A stretch of 64,000 bases of DNA from Planctomycetaceae bacterium (GCA_021732995.1 JAKFWA010000120.1:1-64000), one strand, 5' to 3'. Numbered from the stretch's first letter, positions 51,637 to 61,204 are shown. A program made the numbers and translations. The notes: a model not told the origin generated them from the letters alone.

Positions 51637-54096
51637 ATGCGGAACGTATTGGACGCGGCAGATTTGGATGTTGATGCACTGGCATCGCAGGTCGATGCAG
51701 TGCTGAATGATGACCTGTACTGGTTCCCGGTTCGGCATCACTCAGCGGCAGTCGCACGATGTCTGGAAACAGTGATCAGCGAACGAAAGCCGAAGGTAGT
51801 TTTCGTCGAAGGCCCTGCTGAAGCTCAGGAACTGATTCCGTTTGTGACGGACTCACAAACGAAGCCTCCGATCGCGATCTATTCGTCGTATCGCGATGAC
51901 AACAATGTGCTGGGACTGGCTGGCATCGCGAGTCCCGCTGCTGATATTCCTCCGCGATTCGGGTGCTGGTATCCGCTGCTGGCGTACTCGCCAGAATACG
52001 TGGCGATGCAAACCGCGAATCGAATCGGAGCGGATGTGATCTTCATTGATCTGCCGCACCACGCGCTGATCAAGCGATCCGACAAGACATCTGCGCTCCC
52101 GTCGTCGGTATCAACCGATGCGCCCGATACCGTGGATCGTAAGCACTCCGGACATACTCCTTCGGATGAACTCATTATCGAAAGCGGCTTTTACCAGCGG
52201 TTGGCGGAAGTGGCTGGTTATCGATCTTGGAATGAAGCCTGGGATTCACTCTTCGAAATCACCAACGCCGACGCGGAGCAGTTCCGGCGTGAGCTGGCGA
52301 CGTTCTGCCTGGCAGCTCGCCTGACATCAGATCCGCGACATATTCAGAATGACGGAACGCTCGAGCGCGAGCGACACTTTCTGAAGACGATCCGCGAGAC
52401 TCTATCGCGTCGCAAGCTGAAACCTCAGCAAGCGATGGTTGTGTGCGGCGGGTTCCACTTGTTTCTGGATCGAGACGATCAGACTGCACCTCCACCATGT
52501 CCGGAGGGGACCGTTTACACAACCGTCGTGCCGTATTCGTACTTTCGCATTTCAGAGCTGTCAGGTTACGGAGCGGGCAATCGCGCGCCGCAGTATTATC
52601 AGACAGCGTGGGAACTGATGCGGTCCGGCCGTGAGCAGGATCTGCTGCCCGAGCATGTCGTGGCTTTGTTGAAGCGGGCCCGCCGTGAAGGGCATGCGAC
52701 ATCTGCGGCTGACGGCGTTGCTGTTACTCAGCACGCACGCATGCTCGCAGGGCTGCGCGGTCGAGCAACTCCCATCCTTGATGACATCGAAGACGCCGTC
52801 ATCACATGCTGCTGCAAAGGCAATCCAGACGACGAGGGCGTTGCGCTCCGGCGAGCGATCGACTTTATCAACATCGGTACGAAGGTTGGCAAGGTCACCA
52901 GCAAGCTGGGGCGGTTGCCGATCGTGCACGACTTCTTTGCTCAGTTGAGTGACCTCGATTTTGGAGAAGTGTTGGGGCACGAACGTCTGGTGAAGATTGA
53001 GCTCGACAAACGCAAGCCGGACGAGGAACGCCGCAGCGTGTTTCTGCATCGACTGCGGTTTCTCGAAGTGCCACTCGCCGTGTTGACGGAAATGCCGGGC
53101 ACCGAAGCGTCGTCCGGTCTGCTGTTTCGCGAACGCTGGTCGTTGAAATGGAATCCGAAGATTGAAACGCATCTCGTCGAGCAAACGCTGCTGGGCGATT
53201 CGATCGAAGCTGCCGTGCTGTCGAAGCTGCACGAGATGGTGGCAACGGATTCGCAGCATGCGGGCGTCACCTGTGCTCATCTTCGTCGTGCTCTTGATAT
53301 GGATTTGCCGCATCTCGTCGTCGAAGTGCAGGCTGCCTGCGGATCCGCTGTCGATGCAGACGCCCAGTTTGTGTCCTTGGGCAGCGCCCTGGGGCATCTG
53401 GTCGTCATCGACCGCTATGCTGTCTATCGGAACCTCCGGCGGACCGAACTTGCTGACTTGATTTTACGATGCTTCGACCGTGCTTGCTTCGCGCTGCCCG
53501 ATGTTGCCTCGGCGCCACCGGAACAGCACGCGGGGATCATTTCGGCGCTGCAGTCGCTCGCTGAACTCGTCCTGCGCGGTGATCGAGATGATATCGATCG
53601 GAATGTCTTCTCCAGTCACGTGCGTACCGCAGCCGCGCAATCAACGGTTCCTTTCCTGCGCGGTGCGTTTCTTGGATTGTTGGCCGAGTTGCGGGAGATC
53701 ACGTCCGACGAGCTGGCCGGGCACGTGGCGTCGTTTGCTCAGACGAGCGCCGATCAGATGGTCTTCGCCGGCGAGTTTCTGGAAGGTGTTCTGGCGGTAT
53801 CACGAACCTCGGTCATGCTGGGGGCGGAGTCGCTCGTAGCAGCGATCGATCAATTGCTGAAGGTCGCCGAGTGGAATGTCTTCCTGACGATGCTGCCGCG
53901 ATTGAGAGCCGCATTTGAACGGTTGCACGATCGGCAGGTTGATTCGCTCGCGGCGTGCGTCGCCCGCAAGTACGGACTGACTGAACATGCGACGGATCAG
54001 CTCACCGAACTCTCGACTTCGGTAGCTGCCGCCGCGCTGCTGGCCGACATCGACCGGCGAGTGGCCGAGATCATGCGCAAATGGAGTTTCTCATGA
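51637..54096 (+). CDS. DUF5682 family protein
   Basis: 819 residues. N-terminal text DDLYWFPVRHHSAAVARCL and VVFVEGPAEAQELIPFV, then MVVCGGFHLFLDRDDQT, is characteristic of DUF5682; these His/Glu elements recall TraB/EreA-type hydrolases (inference). The C-terminal 400 residues are helical. From annotation memory, DUF5682 genes sit beside SWIM, MoxR and VWA genes in many bacteria, as here. Its TGA overlaps the ATG of the VWA gene, giving coupled translation. Biochemical function is unknown. Confidence 0.82.
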   Translation: MRNVLDAADLDVDALASQVDAVLNDDLYWFPVRHHSAAVARCLETVISERKPKVVFVEGPAEAQELIPFVTDSQTKPPIAIYSSYRDDNNVLGLAGIASPAADIPPRFGCWYPLLAYSPEYVAMQTANRIGADVIFIDLPHHALIKRSDKTSALPSSVSTDAPDTVDRKHSGHTPSDELIIESGFYQRLAEVAGYRSWNEAWDSLFEITNADAEQFRRELATFCLAARLTSDPRHIQNDGTLERERHFLKTIRETLSRRKLKPQQAMVVCGGFHLFLDRDDQTAPPPCPEGTVYTTVVPYSYFRISELSGYGAGNRAPQYYQTAWELMRSGREQDLLPEHVVALLKRARREGHATSAADGVAVTQHARMLAGLRGRATPILDDIEDAVITCCCKGNPDDEGVALRRAIDFINIGTKVGKVTSKLGRLPIVHDFFAQLSDLDFGEVLGHERLVKIELDKRKPDEERRSVFLHRLRFLEVPLAVLTEMPGTEASSGLLFRERWSLKWNPKIETHLVEQTLLGDSIEAAVLSKLHEMVATDSQHAGVTCAHLRRALDMDLPHLVVEVQAACGSAVDADAQFVSLGSALGHLVVIDRYAVYRNLRRTELADLILRCFDRACFALPDVASAPPEQHAGIISALQSLAELVLRGDRDDIDRNVFSSHVRTAAAQSTVPFLRGAFLGLLAELREITSDELAGHVASFAQTSADQMVFAGEFLEGVLAVSRTSVMLGAESLVAAIDQLLKVAEWNVFLTMLPRLRAAFERLHDRQVDSLAACVARKYGLTEHATDQLTELSTSVAAAALLADIDRRVAEIMRKWSFS

Positions 54097-55244
54097 GCGA
54101 CGCACACAATCTGGCTCGATGGCGTCTGGTGCTTGGGCAGGAGGCTGAGCAGCACAACATCACCTGCTCGGGAGATCCCGACTGTGAGCGCATCGAGCAA
54201 CTGGTGGGCTTCCTGTTTGAGGAGGCCGAGGACGGTGAGGATTCGCAATCCTGTTCGAAACGCGGCAGGTCGAAGCAACGCTCTGGGGGTAGCGGTAGCG
54301 GCCACGCATTGACAGTGCCCGACTGGGTCGATGCGGTTTCCGAACTCTTCCCGCGCCAGGCGAAAGAGGTCATGGAACGCGAACTTGTGCAGCGGCGCGG
54401 CATCGCGGAATTGCTTGACGAACCGAAGCTGCTGGAACGGATCGAGCCAAATGTAGAAATCGTCAAAACACTGCTGACTCATCGCGATCTCCTGAACGAG
54501 AAGACGCGAGCGCTGGCTCGCAAGATCATTCAGCAGGTTGTGGATGAGCTGAAGCGGAAGATGCAGGTGCAGGTTGAGCAGACAATTACCGGCGCCATCT
54601 GGCGTGATAAGCATTCGCCACGGAAGGTCTTTCGAAACCTGGATCTGAAGACGACGCTGCGCCGTAACTTGAAGAACTATGATCAGGGATCGGGTAAGTT
54701 GCTGGTCGATCAACTGTTCTTCTTCGCGGCTCAGCGAAACAAGCGACCGTGGCACATCATCATCGCCGTGGACCAGTCCGGGTCGATGCTGGACTCTGCA
54801 ATCTTCTCGGCGGTGATGGCGTCGATCTTCGCCGAACTTCCGGCGGTGAAAACGTCTCTCTTTCTGTTCGATACGGAGATCGCGGACCTGACGGATCAGG
54901 TTGGTCAGCCGGTTGACGTACTGCTATCAATTCAGCTCGGCGGAGGCACGGATATCATGAAGGCTCTCCAATACGGGCAGCAATTGGTCCGAGAGCCTGC
55001 CCGGTCGATCGTGGTATTGATCACCGATTTCTATGAAGGCCGTGACGAAAAAGATCTGGTTCAGCAGGTCCGAGTTATGGCGGATTCGGGGGTGCGTATG
55101 ATTGGTCTCGGGGCACTCGGCTATGACGCGCGCCCCGCTTACAACAAGACAACCGCAGGAAAATGTCGTAAGGTTGGCATGGATGTGCTGGTATGCACTC
55201 CCGACAAACTTGCCGAGTGCATGGCTGAGATCATTCGCGGGTGA
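54093..55244 (+). CDS. VWA domain protein (MoxR partner)
   Basis: 383 residues from ATG 54093, in ATGA overlap with the DUF5682 gene. The N-terminal half is helical and charged. The VWA domain (about 225-380) keeps the metal site: IIIAVDQSGSMLDS (DxSxS), GGGTDIMKAL (Thr) and VVLITDFYEGRDEKD (Asp). VWA proteins link MoxR ATPases to targets. It completes the ATPase-effector core of the operon. Confidence 0.92.
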   Translation: MSDAHNLARWRLVLGQEAEQHNITCSGDPDCERIEQLVGFLFEEAEDGEDSQSCSKRGRSKQRSGGSGSGHALTVPDWVDAVSELFPRQAKEVMERELVQRRGIAELLDEPKLLERIEPNVEIVKTLLTHRDLLNEKTRALARKIIQQVVDELKRKMQVQVEQTITGAIWRDKHSPRKVFRNLDLKTTLRRNLKNYDQGSGKLLVDQLFFFAAQRNKRPWHIIIAVDQSGSMLDSAIFSAVMASIFAELPAVKTSLFLFDTEIADLTDQVGQPVDVLLSIQLGGGTDIMKALQYGQQLVREPARSIVVLITDFYEGRDEKDLVQQVRVMADSGVRMIGLGALGYDARPAYNKTTAGKCRKVGMDVLVCTPDKLAECMAEIIRG

Positions 55245-55280
55245 CACGCATTCGTGAGTATCACGACTGGAGAGATCCCA

Positions 55281-55784
55281 ATGAGCCTCGCGTTGGAATA
55301 CACGCTGACCGCTGCTGAAATACGCCAGTTCTTTAAGTTCCATGATGAACGTCGCTGGCTGTCGGTGCACTTTTTTGGGGGGCTGCTTGCTGCGGCCTAT
55401 GCGTCTAACCAGTTCCTGAATTATGGCATTAACTTTGGAGTGTGCCTGATCGCTGCTTCGTCGATCTATTTGATTTTTTGGGAATCCATCTTTGCGTACG
55501 TCCTAACGCAGTCGCTCCAATGGTTAGGGAAGGTTCCGATAGTTCGCATCGAACTTGATTCCGAGGCAATTCGAGTTGAGCGAGGCGCCGGCGGCGAAGT
55601 GTTTACCTGGGACTCATTCGCTGCGGATGGCAGCGCAATGGAATACCAGGATTATTTCGAGTTGGATCTTCAGCAGACAGGCTTGTTGATACCGAAAAGA
55701 GCCTTCGCAACGTCAGCCGACATGACCAGTTTTCGCGACTTGGTACGGACCAAGCTGAATGACCGATTCAGCCTGAAGACGTAG
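55281..55784 (+). CDS. YcxB-like membrane protein
   Basis: 167 residues from ATG 55281 (GGAGAG upstream). Two membrane helices occur at about 38-70 (LLAAAYASNQFLNYGINFGV, CLIAASSIYLIFW). The C-terminal part VRIELDSEAIRVERGAGGEVF, FTWDSFAADG and GLLIPKRAFATSADM is the YcxB-like domain: a beta-rich region after a two-helix membrane anchor. It starts 36 nt after the VWA stop and may be the last gene of the operon or an independent gene. Function unknown. Confidence 0.75.
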   Translation: MSLALEYTLTAAEIRQFFKFHDERRWLSVHFFGGLLAAAYASNQFLNYGINFGVCLIAASSIYLIFWESIFAYVLTQSLQWLGKVPIVRIELDSEAIRVERGAGGEVFTWDSFAADGSAMEYQDYFELDLQQTGLLIPKRAFATSADMTSFRDLVRTKLNDRFSLKT

Positions 55785-55816
55785 GTGCCGAGATCCAATT
55801 AGTCGAGCTGCGCACG

Positions 55817-55934
55817 AAAAAAGCCTCAGCGAGAATGTCTGTTGCGAGTGGGACCGGAGAGTCACTCGCGGGCAAGGTCTCGAAGGCCACGCCACGGGAA
55901 AAGGCTTCCGAGTTTCGACATATCTCGCTGAGGC
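55817..55934 (-). ncRNA. Candidate structured RNA, three-way junction with U6 tail
   Basis: Outer stem: 55823-55839 pairs with 55917-55934 (17 bp, one bulged A at 55922). Inside lie two hairpins: GCGAGTG 55844-55850 with CACTCGC 55863-55869, and 55879-55888 with 55903-55912 (nearly complete pairing with one mismatch and one wobble). On the minus strand the molecule ends in UUUUUU (A tract 55817-55822), as in small RNAs with an intrinsic terminator. It starts 40 nt after the stop codon of the receiver gene, so it could be that gene's 3' UTR or an independent RNA. It does not show the SRP or RNase P core motifs I would recognise. Confidence 0.7.
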
Positions 55935-55973
55935 AGCGGACAGATTGCTGTCTGTGCGACGTTGAAAGATGAC

Positions 55974-56369
55974 TTAAGACGACGCTTTCACAAGTTGTCC
56001 GCAGTGGAAGCGATGCAATCGCTTGAGGTGCGATACGATCGCGGGGCCTGCGGCCGGGCGATCGATCAGATCGTCAATTGGATAATTGGAGATCCGATAG
56101 AGCGTCGCCGCGTCGCAGTGGTCCGCGACGATCACTTTCACGAGCCCTGCCAGTTCTTCGCCGTGCAATGCTGCCAGAATCTCTGCCGCTCCACCCGATG
56201 GGCACGAGACATCGAGGATAACAACGTCAGGGTTGTGCTCGTGAATGAGGTCAACGCACTCGGTCCCGTCGTGGGTCAACCATACCTGGCAGCCCTGGCT
56301 TTGCAGGGCATCCTGCCAGCCGTACCAGACGAAGTGGGGCCTTCCGGCGAGAATGATGCGCTGAAACAT
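55974..56369 (-). CDS. Degenerate receiver-domain protein
   Basis: 131 residues shaped like a CheY-type receiver: RIILAGRPHFVWYGWQDAL, LIHEHNPDVVILDVSCPSGG (phosphorylatable-looking Asp in LDV), VKVIVADHCDAATL and YPIDDLIDRPA. The acidic pair after the first beta strand is absent (IILAGRP) and the conserved Lys near the end is missing. It has no output domain, so it is a stand-alone, probably non-canonical receiver. Its start faces the USP-like/HK/NtrC genes across a 655-nt gap. Confidence 0.75.
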   Translation of the reverse strand: MFQRIILAGRPHFVWYGWQDALQSQGCQVWLTHDGTECVDLIHEHNPDVVILDVSCPSGGAAEILAALHGEELAGLVKVIVADHCDAATLYRISNYPIDDLIDRPAAGPAIVSHLKRLHRFHCGQLVKASS

Positions 56370-57024
56370 GATGAATTCGATTTATGAGCTGGTCGCTGTT
56401 GCTGCGTCCGAACCCGGACAGGTCAACTCTCACTGCGAACTGGCGTCGCGTTCCTTGTGCGAACGGGAAACTGATTCACTAGGCAAGCTTCATGCCGAGT
56501 TTAACCTGCGACCGCATCATTGCTGTACGAATTCAGGCTACGGAGCAGGGGCGGCGAGCATGCAGCTCGGAAAGATGGATATCGATGTTCAATTTTCCGA
56601 AGGGGTGCAGCAGACGAGCGTCAGGCACCGCTGCCGACATTCAGACTTCAGATCTTCGTCAATCTGTGGAGTCGTGCAGTCAAACAACATCCATCAGTGC
56701 GCGGATGCCACTGCAACCACGCATTCGGGGAAATGAATCTTCCGCGTCAGGGAAAAGGTTTTTCCTTGACACAACGTGATTGCTGGCGAGACCGCGCCAT
56801 TGAGGACACTGAGAAGCGACGCTGGGACGACATCGGACCTGCGGCTGAATTTCGTCATCTCTGCTGGCGCCTCGAAATCCATAGCGAATTGATGCCACTC
56901 AGTCTCAATCTGGCCCGGCGCTTCGGTGACTTTCGTAGCTCGAACGACAACTCGGCATACCCGTTGCTTCTGACTGCCGTCGCTGTGTGCGTCCACTCAA
57001 TTTCCAAGGGAACTGGGACTGAGC
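56370..57024. other. Gene-poor divergent region
   Basis: 655 bases between the receiver gene and the USP-like gene. Two overlapping frames (+ 56520-57092 and - 56694-56996) are open but show no domain, poor starts and Cys/Arg-rich composition typical of non-coding frames. A TTGACA hexamer near 56765 could be a -35 box with a weak -10. Otherwise nothing firm. Confidence 0.45.
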
Positions 57025-57891
57025 ATGAACAGAGTGTTGATGCTCGCCGAGAAACTGGCAGCGGCGCCGTCTCTGTTCACCTGGGGAGTTGAAGTGGCGT
57101 CCCGCTTGGGGGCGCATGGGGTCAGTTGCTCTTTAACCAGGCAGCAACCCTCCATGTTGTCTCCCAGCGGGATGATTTTATCTCCGATCGTTCGTGGCTC
57201 GCAGCTAGCGATGCCGCTGGATTCGGTCGTTGAGAAGGTGCTGGAGATCAATGCGGCCGATCAGGTCGTGCAATTTGCCGCCGAGGTCGCGACCGCAAAT
57301 GGCCTACGCTGCGACACACTGAAAAGCAGTTGGGCTCTTCCGCAACTGGCGGAGTTTCTAGCCCCACACTTCACGTTGGCGATGATCTCTCGACGCGATG
57401 GCGGCGGCAGTGATGTCGTTGCTGGCTGGTGGAAGCAGATTATCCGTCGGGTGCAACGCCCCATTCTGATGCTGGGCTCAGCGAACTGGTCACGCATCGT
57501 CGTCGCTGGCGCGAACGCGGAAGAATTAGTCAGCCTGAATAGCTGGGCTCAACATTGGGCTCGCTTGTGGAATCTGCCGATCGATGCCATTGAACTGCGT
57601 CCGCTGCGTTGGACAGCCTGGGGCGATTGGAAAACCCGCTGCACTGAGGCGGCACTTGATACCCATGTCGCGGAAGACTGCATTCGTTATTGTGGTCTGA
57701 AGCCAACGGACCTATTGCTGGTATCACGCCGAGCGGCCTGCTGGCCAGGCGCTTCGTCGTGGCACTCGTTGCGAGTGTCTCAGTTGGTGCGAGCGACCTA
57801 CGGTTCCGTCGGCGTGTTGCCGACGTTCTACGTGCCTTCGGTTCTGGCGATGTTGCATGGCAACAGCTCTCAACTGGGCTGGGCGTGCTGA
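57025..57891 (+). CDS. Universal stress protein-like protein
   Basis: 288 residues. The layout suggests a degenerate tandem USP: an N-terminal unit (RVLMLAEKLAAAPSLFTWGVEVASRLGA is broken by residue changes) and a second unit ending WWKQIIRRVQRPILML plus RIVVAGANAEELVSLN and DLLLVSRR. The ATP-loop G-x2-G-x9-G(S/T) is not clear. Located 19 nt before the histidine kinase, so likely cotranscribed and involved in the same stress response. Family assignment is moderate. Confidence 0.6.
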   Translation: MNRVLMLAEKLAAAPSLFTWGVEVASRLGAHGVSCSLTRQQPSMLSPSGMILSPIVRGSQLAMPLDSVVEKVLEINAADQVVQFAAEVATANGLRCDTLKSSWALPQLAEFLAPHFTLAMISRRDGGGSDVVAGWWKQIIRRVQRPILMLGSANWSRIVVAGANAEELVSLNSWAQHWARLWNLPIDAIELRPLRWTAWGDWKTRCTEAALDTHVAEDCIRYCGLKPTDLLLVSRRAACWPGASSWHSLRVSQLVRATYGSVGVLPTFYVPSVLAMLHGNSSQLGWAC

Positions 57892-57910
57892 TCAGTGAGC
57901 GTCCCGCGCG

Positions 57911-59398
57911 ATGTGGAAGAATGTCATTGCCCCCGTTCTGGTCGTGAGCCTCACCTGGTTCTGCGTCGGCGGTATGACTTCTTACTTCATCACCTGGCAG
58001 GACCGGTCTCTGGATCGCGTGCTGTCCGAGAACGTGGTTTCGATCCGGGCTGCGTCGGAAATGGAAGCCGTGCTTTGGCAGATGCAGAACCTGGCCTTGG
58101 ACGCGGAACGCACCGACTACGCCGCCGATCCCGACAGCATTGCCGACTTGGAATCTGAATTCCGCTACTGGTGGGAGCAGATGGATGACGCCAAGCGGGT
58201 TCCAGAGGAAGACGGGCTCGTTGAAGCGATTGCGGTCGGTTTTGAGAAGTACCGCAAGATCTGGCGGAGCGTGTGCGCGCGAGGTGAAGGCAAGCCATAC
58301 GACTTCGGGGCCATGCTGGAACTGATTCCTCAGATTACCGGGCCGTCCCAAGCCTTGCTGCGACTGAACGAGCGATTGATGATTCAATCCACATCGCGGC
58401 GACAGCAGCTCACAGAGTTGGTGTGGTTTGGGCGCCTGTTGATGCTGATTGTTGGTCCTACCTGTGGACTGCTGATGGGCCTCCGGCTGGCGCGAAAGTT
58501 GAGGACTTCGATCACGCAGATCAGCGTGGGGCTTAATGACGTTGCCGGTGAGTTGAGCCACGAACTCGGCCAGTTGGAGGTTTCCACGGAGGTTGATCTG
58601 CCCGAGATTCAGAAGCAGCTCGATATTGTCGCGGCCCGCATTCGCGAGGTTGTCAACGAATTGCAGCAGGCGCGTCAGGACGCGATGCGTTCCGAACGAC
58701 TGGCTGCGGTCGGAGGCTTGGCTGCAGGTGTGGCTCATGAACTTCGCAACCCGCTCACCTCAGTGAAGCTGTTGATTCAGACGGCTCAGCATCGCTCGGG
58801 ACAATCAATTTCACCGCGAACGCTGGCGGTCGTGCTGGAAGAAGTCAGTCGGATGGAGACGACGATTCAGGGGATGCTCGATTTCGCCCGCCCGCCGACG
58901 CTCAGTCGCACTCGGCACGACCTGCGTGAGACTGTGCAACGCGCGATGAATTTGATCGAGGGACGTGCCCGGCAGTCCGAAGTGTCGTTGCGCAGGGAGT
59001 TCTGCGACGCACCGCTCATCATTGATGGCGATCCCGAACAACTGCATCAGGTCTGCGTTAACTTGCTCATCAACGCGATCGAGGCTTCTCCAACCGGCGC
59101 GATCATTGAGGTAATTGCCGAGGAAGCCGCGTCCGGCGATTGGGCTCAAGTGACGTTCGCCGACAATGGCGAAGGGATCCCGACGGAGATCATGCCGCGG
59201 CTGTTTGAACCCTTTGTTACTACGAAAGAACGCGGGACCGGGTTGGGATTGGCCGTTACGCGCCGCATCGTTTCTGACCACGGTGGAAAGTTGATCGCCG
59301 ACAACCGTCCCGAGGGCGGCGCTCGCTTCTGCCTGGAGATACCGCTGAGTCCCTCAAGCAACTCTCGCGTGTTGCCGGTGGCCGCGTCGAGCGCATGA
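57911..59398 (+). CDS. Membrane sensor histidine kinase (NtrB-like)
   Basis: 495 residues. Membrane helices at about 6-26 and 172-192 flank an extracytoplasmic sensor of about 140 residues. A HAMP-like linker follows, then the phospho-acceptor His276 in GGLAAGVAHELRNPLTSVK and an ATPase domain with N box VNLLINAIEASP, G1 DNGEGIP, F box FEPFVTTKE and G2 GTGLGLA. This is the type that partners NtrC-like regulators; the next gene is one. Ligand unknown. Confidence 0.93.
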   Translation: MWKNVIAPVLVVSLTWFCVGGMTSYFITWQDRSLDRVLSENVVSIRAASEMEAVLWQMQNLALDAERTDYAADPDSIADLESEFRYWWEQMDDAKRVPEEDGLVEAIAVGFEKYRKIWRSVCARGEGKPYDFGAMLELIPQITGPSQALLRLNERLMIQSTSRRQQLTELVWFGRLLMLIVGPTCGLLMGLRLARKLRTSITQISVGLNDVAGELSHELGQLEVSTEVDLPEIQKQLDIVAARIREVVNELQQARQDAMRSERLAAVGGLAAGVAHELRNPLTSVKLLIQTAQHRSGQSISPRTLAVVLEEVSRMETTIQGMLDFARPPTLSRTRHDLRETVQRAMNLIEGRARQSEVSLRREFCDAPLIIDGDPEQLHQVCVNLLINAIEASPTGAIIEVIAEEAASGDWAQVTFADNGEGIPTEIMPRLFEPFVTTKERGTGLGLAVTRRIVSDHGGKLIADNRPEGGARFCLEIPLSPSSNSRVLPVAASSA

Positions 59399-59549
59399 TC
59401 GCTGACCGTGAGAACGAATCGTAAACGCATTCGGCTAGCTACGATTACGTAAGGCTCACGAAGACGGGGCATTCACGGGCGCGGCAACCATGTCGCCAGT
59501 GCGTGCACTAAACTGGCGGCAGGCAATTCATAAAACCGCGAAGGATATC

Positions 59550-61052
59550 ATGCGAACGCTGCTGCTGATTGATGACGTGCCGAACATTCACTTCACGGTG
59601 GAGCAGGTCTTCGCCGATGAGGCGATCCGTGTTTTCTCAGCGGCGACGGCTGAAGAGGGGCTGAAACTAGCCGCACGGGAATTGCCGGAAGTCGTGTTGC
59701 TGGATGTGCGACTCGGAAACACGTCCGGCCTGGAACTTTTCGAAAAGTTGCGCCAGATCGATGAACGCGTCCTCATCATCTTTATCACGGGGCACGGTTC
59801 CGCGGACATCGCGATTGAAGCGATGAAGCTCGGGGCGTTTGAGTATCTGGTGAAGCCACTGGACTTCGATCGACTGCGCGACGTCGTGCATCAGGCGTTC
59901 GAGATCAGCCGCCTGATGCGCGTGCCCGCGGTCGTTGATGAGGGCTCATCGCTGGAACCCGCGGAACGCATGATCGGTAACGGCGTCGCGATGCAGTTCG
60001 TCTGCAAGCAGATCGGCCGCGTTGCCGCGCAAGATGTGAACGTGCTCATCCTGGGAGAAAGTGGTACTGGCAAGGAACTGGTTGCGCGAGCGCTCTATCA
60101 GCATAGTCGTCGCTCATCGAAACCGTTTCTGGCGATCAACTGCGGAGCGATAGCGGAGAGCCTGTTGGAAAGCGAGCTGTTTGGTCACGAACGCGGTGCT
60201 TTCACCGGCGCCGATCGCAAACGCATCGGCAAGTTCGAGCAGTGTGATGGCGGCACTCTATTTCTCGACGAAGCTGGAGACATGCCGCTGGCGACTCAGG
60301 TGAAGTTGCTACGCGTACTGCAGGACGGCACGTTTGAACGTGTGGGCGGCAACGAAACTCTCAAGGTCAACGTGCGCGTCATAGCGGCTACGAATCAGAA
60401 TCTGGACGCTCTGATCGAGCGCGGCGCGTTTCGACGCGATCTGTTCTACCGGCTCAAAGGCGTGTCCGTGCATTTGCCGCCGCTGCGGGAACGCAGTGAC
60501 GATATTGCGGAGCTGGCACACTATTTCCTCTTCCGTCTGAATCGGCAGGTCGGAACGACGGTACAAAGTATCGCGCCGGAAACGCTGGAACTGCTGCAAC
60601 GTTATCCGTGGCCGGGCAATATTCGCGAGTTGCAGTCGGTACTGCGCGAGGCGTTGATCGCCGCCGCCGGCTCGGTGTTGATGCCTCAGTTTCTACCTCC
60701 TGATCTGCATCAGGTGTCACTGCCTGAAGCTGATTCCGTCAGCGTGCCTGCAGTGAGGCCAAATGATTGGCAGGAACTGGGTGCGTTCGTGGAGACGGCA
60801 ATCGCGCGTCATGAGGCAGACGTTTATCGGCGATCAATCGAGAGGTTTGACAAGCAAATTCTGTCGCGGGCTCTCGCCCAGACCAACGGGCATCAAGCGA
60901 ACGCGGCGACACTGATCGGAGTCAGTCGCCCGACATTTCGGTCGAAGCTGCGTGCCTTGGGGTTGAGTGTCGAAAAAAACCTCACGGCGTCGGTTGCGTT
61001 GAATGAAATTGCGCCGTCAGGAGACAACCCATCAATTGACGGCAATGAATAA
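59550..61052 (+). CDS. Sigma-54-dependent NtrC-family response regulator
   Basis: 500 residues from ATG 59550 (AAGG upstream), chosen because RTLLLIDDV starts the receiver. Receiver: Asp52, Thr80 and Lys102 (YLVKPLDF). AAA+ domain: Walker A GESGTGKE (169-176), GAFTGA (216-221) that contacts sigma-54, and [13 protein letters not shown] (Walker B). The C-terminus has a Fis-type HTH ([20 protein letters not shown]). Follows the histidine kinase by 151 nt, forming a two-component pair. A sigma-54 promoter lies just downstream before treZ. Confidence 0.95.
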   Translation: MRTLLLIDDVPNIHFTVEQVFADEAIRVFSAATAEEGLKLAARELPEVVLLDVRLGNTSGLELFEKLRQIDERVLIIFITGHGSADIAIEAMKLGAFEYLVKPLDFDRLRDVVHQAFEISRLMRVPAVVDEGSSLEPAERMIGNGVAMQFVCKQIGRVAAQDVNVLILGESGTGKELVARALYQHSRRSSKPFLAINCGAIAESLLESELFGHERGAFTGADRKRIGKFEQCDGGTLFLDEAGDMPLATQVKLLRVLQDGTFERVGGNETLKVNVRVIAATNQNLDALIERGAFRRDLFYRLKGVSVHLPPLRERSDDIAELAHYFLFRLNRQVGTTVQSIAPETLELLQRYPWPGNIRELQSVLREALIAAAGSVLMPQFLPPDLHQVSLPEADSVSVPAVRPNDWQELGAFVETAIARHEADVYRRSIERFDKQILSRALAQTNGHQANAATLIGVSRPTFRSKLRALGLSVEKNLTASVALNEIAPSGDNPSIDGNE

Positions 61053-61188
61053 AGTTTTGCCGCCGGTGCAATTCTACGACCAAGCCTGAGCAATTCTTAC
61101 TCGCGCTGCGGCTAGGCGTGCCGCAATCTCACGATGCGCAGGAGGTTTAGGCATTCTGCGCTGTGGGTTGCCGCGACCCATGCTTGCT

Positions 61189-61204
61189 GGCACGGTCTCT
61201 GCAA
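61189..61204 (+). promoter_or_regulatory. Sigma-54 (-24/-12) promoter upstream of treZ
   Basis: TGGCACG, four bases (GTCT), then CTGCA. The consensus is TGGCACG-N4-TTGCW, so only one of 12 defined positions differs, and the GG/GC spacing is right. The start would lie near 61216, about 87 nt before the treZ ATG. It stands 137 nt after the stop of an NtrC-type activator gene, which strongly supports it. Confidence 0.75.

Noticed and set aside
55817-55934. SRP or 6S RNA identity for the structured RNA
   Set aside because: No GGAA-loop SRP core and no single long hairpin with central bubble; the fold is a three-way junction.
56763-56790. TTGACAC...TTGCT as a sigma-54 site
   Set aside because: The GG doublet is missing and the spacing is too long by two bases.
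56520-57092. 190-codon plus-strand open frame
   Set aside because: Cys/Arg-rich, no domain, overlaps the start of the USP-like gene, no ribosome-binding site.
57530-58738. 402-codon minus-strand open frame
   Set aside because: Antisense to the USP-like and histidine kinase genes; His/Gln/Arg-rich composition typical of a shadow frame.
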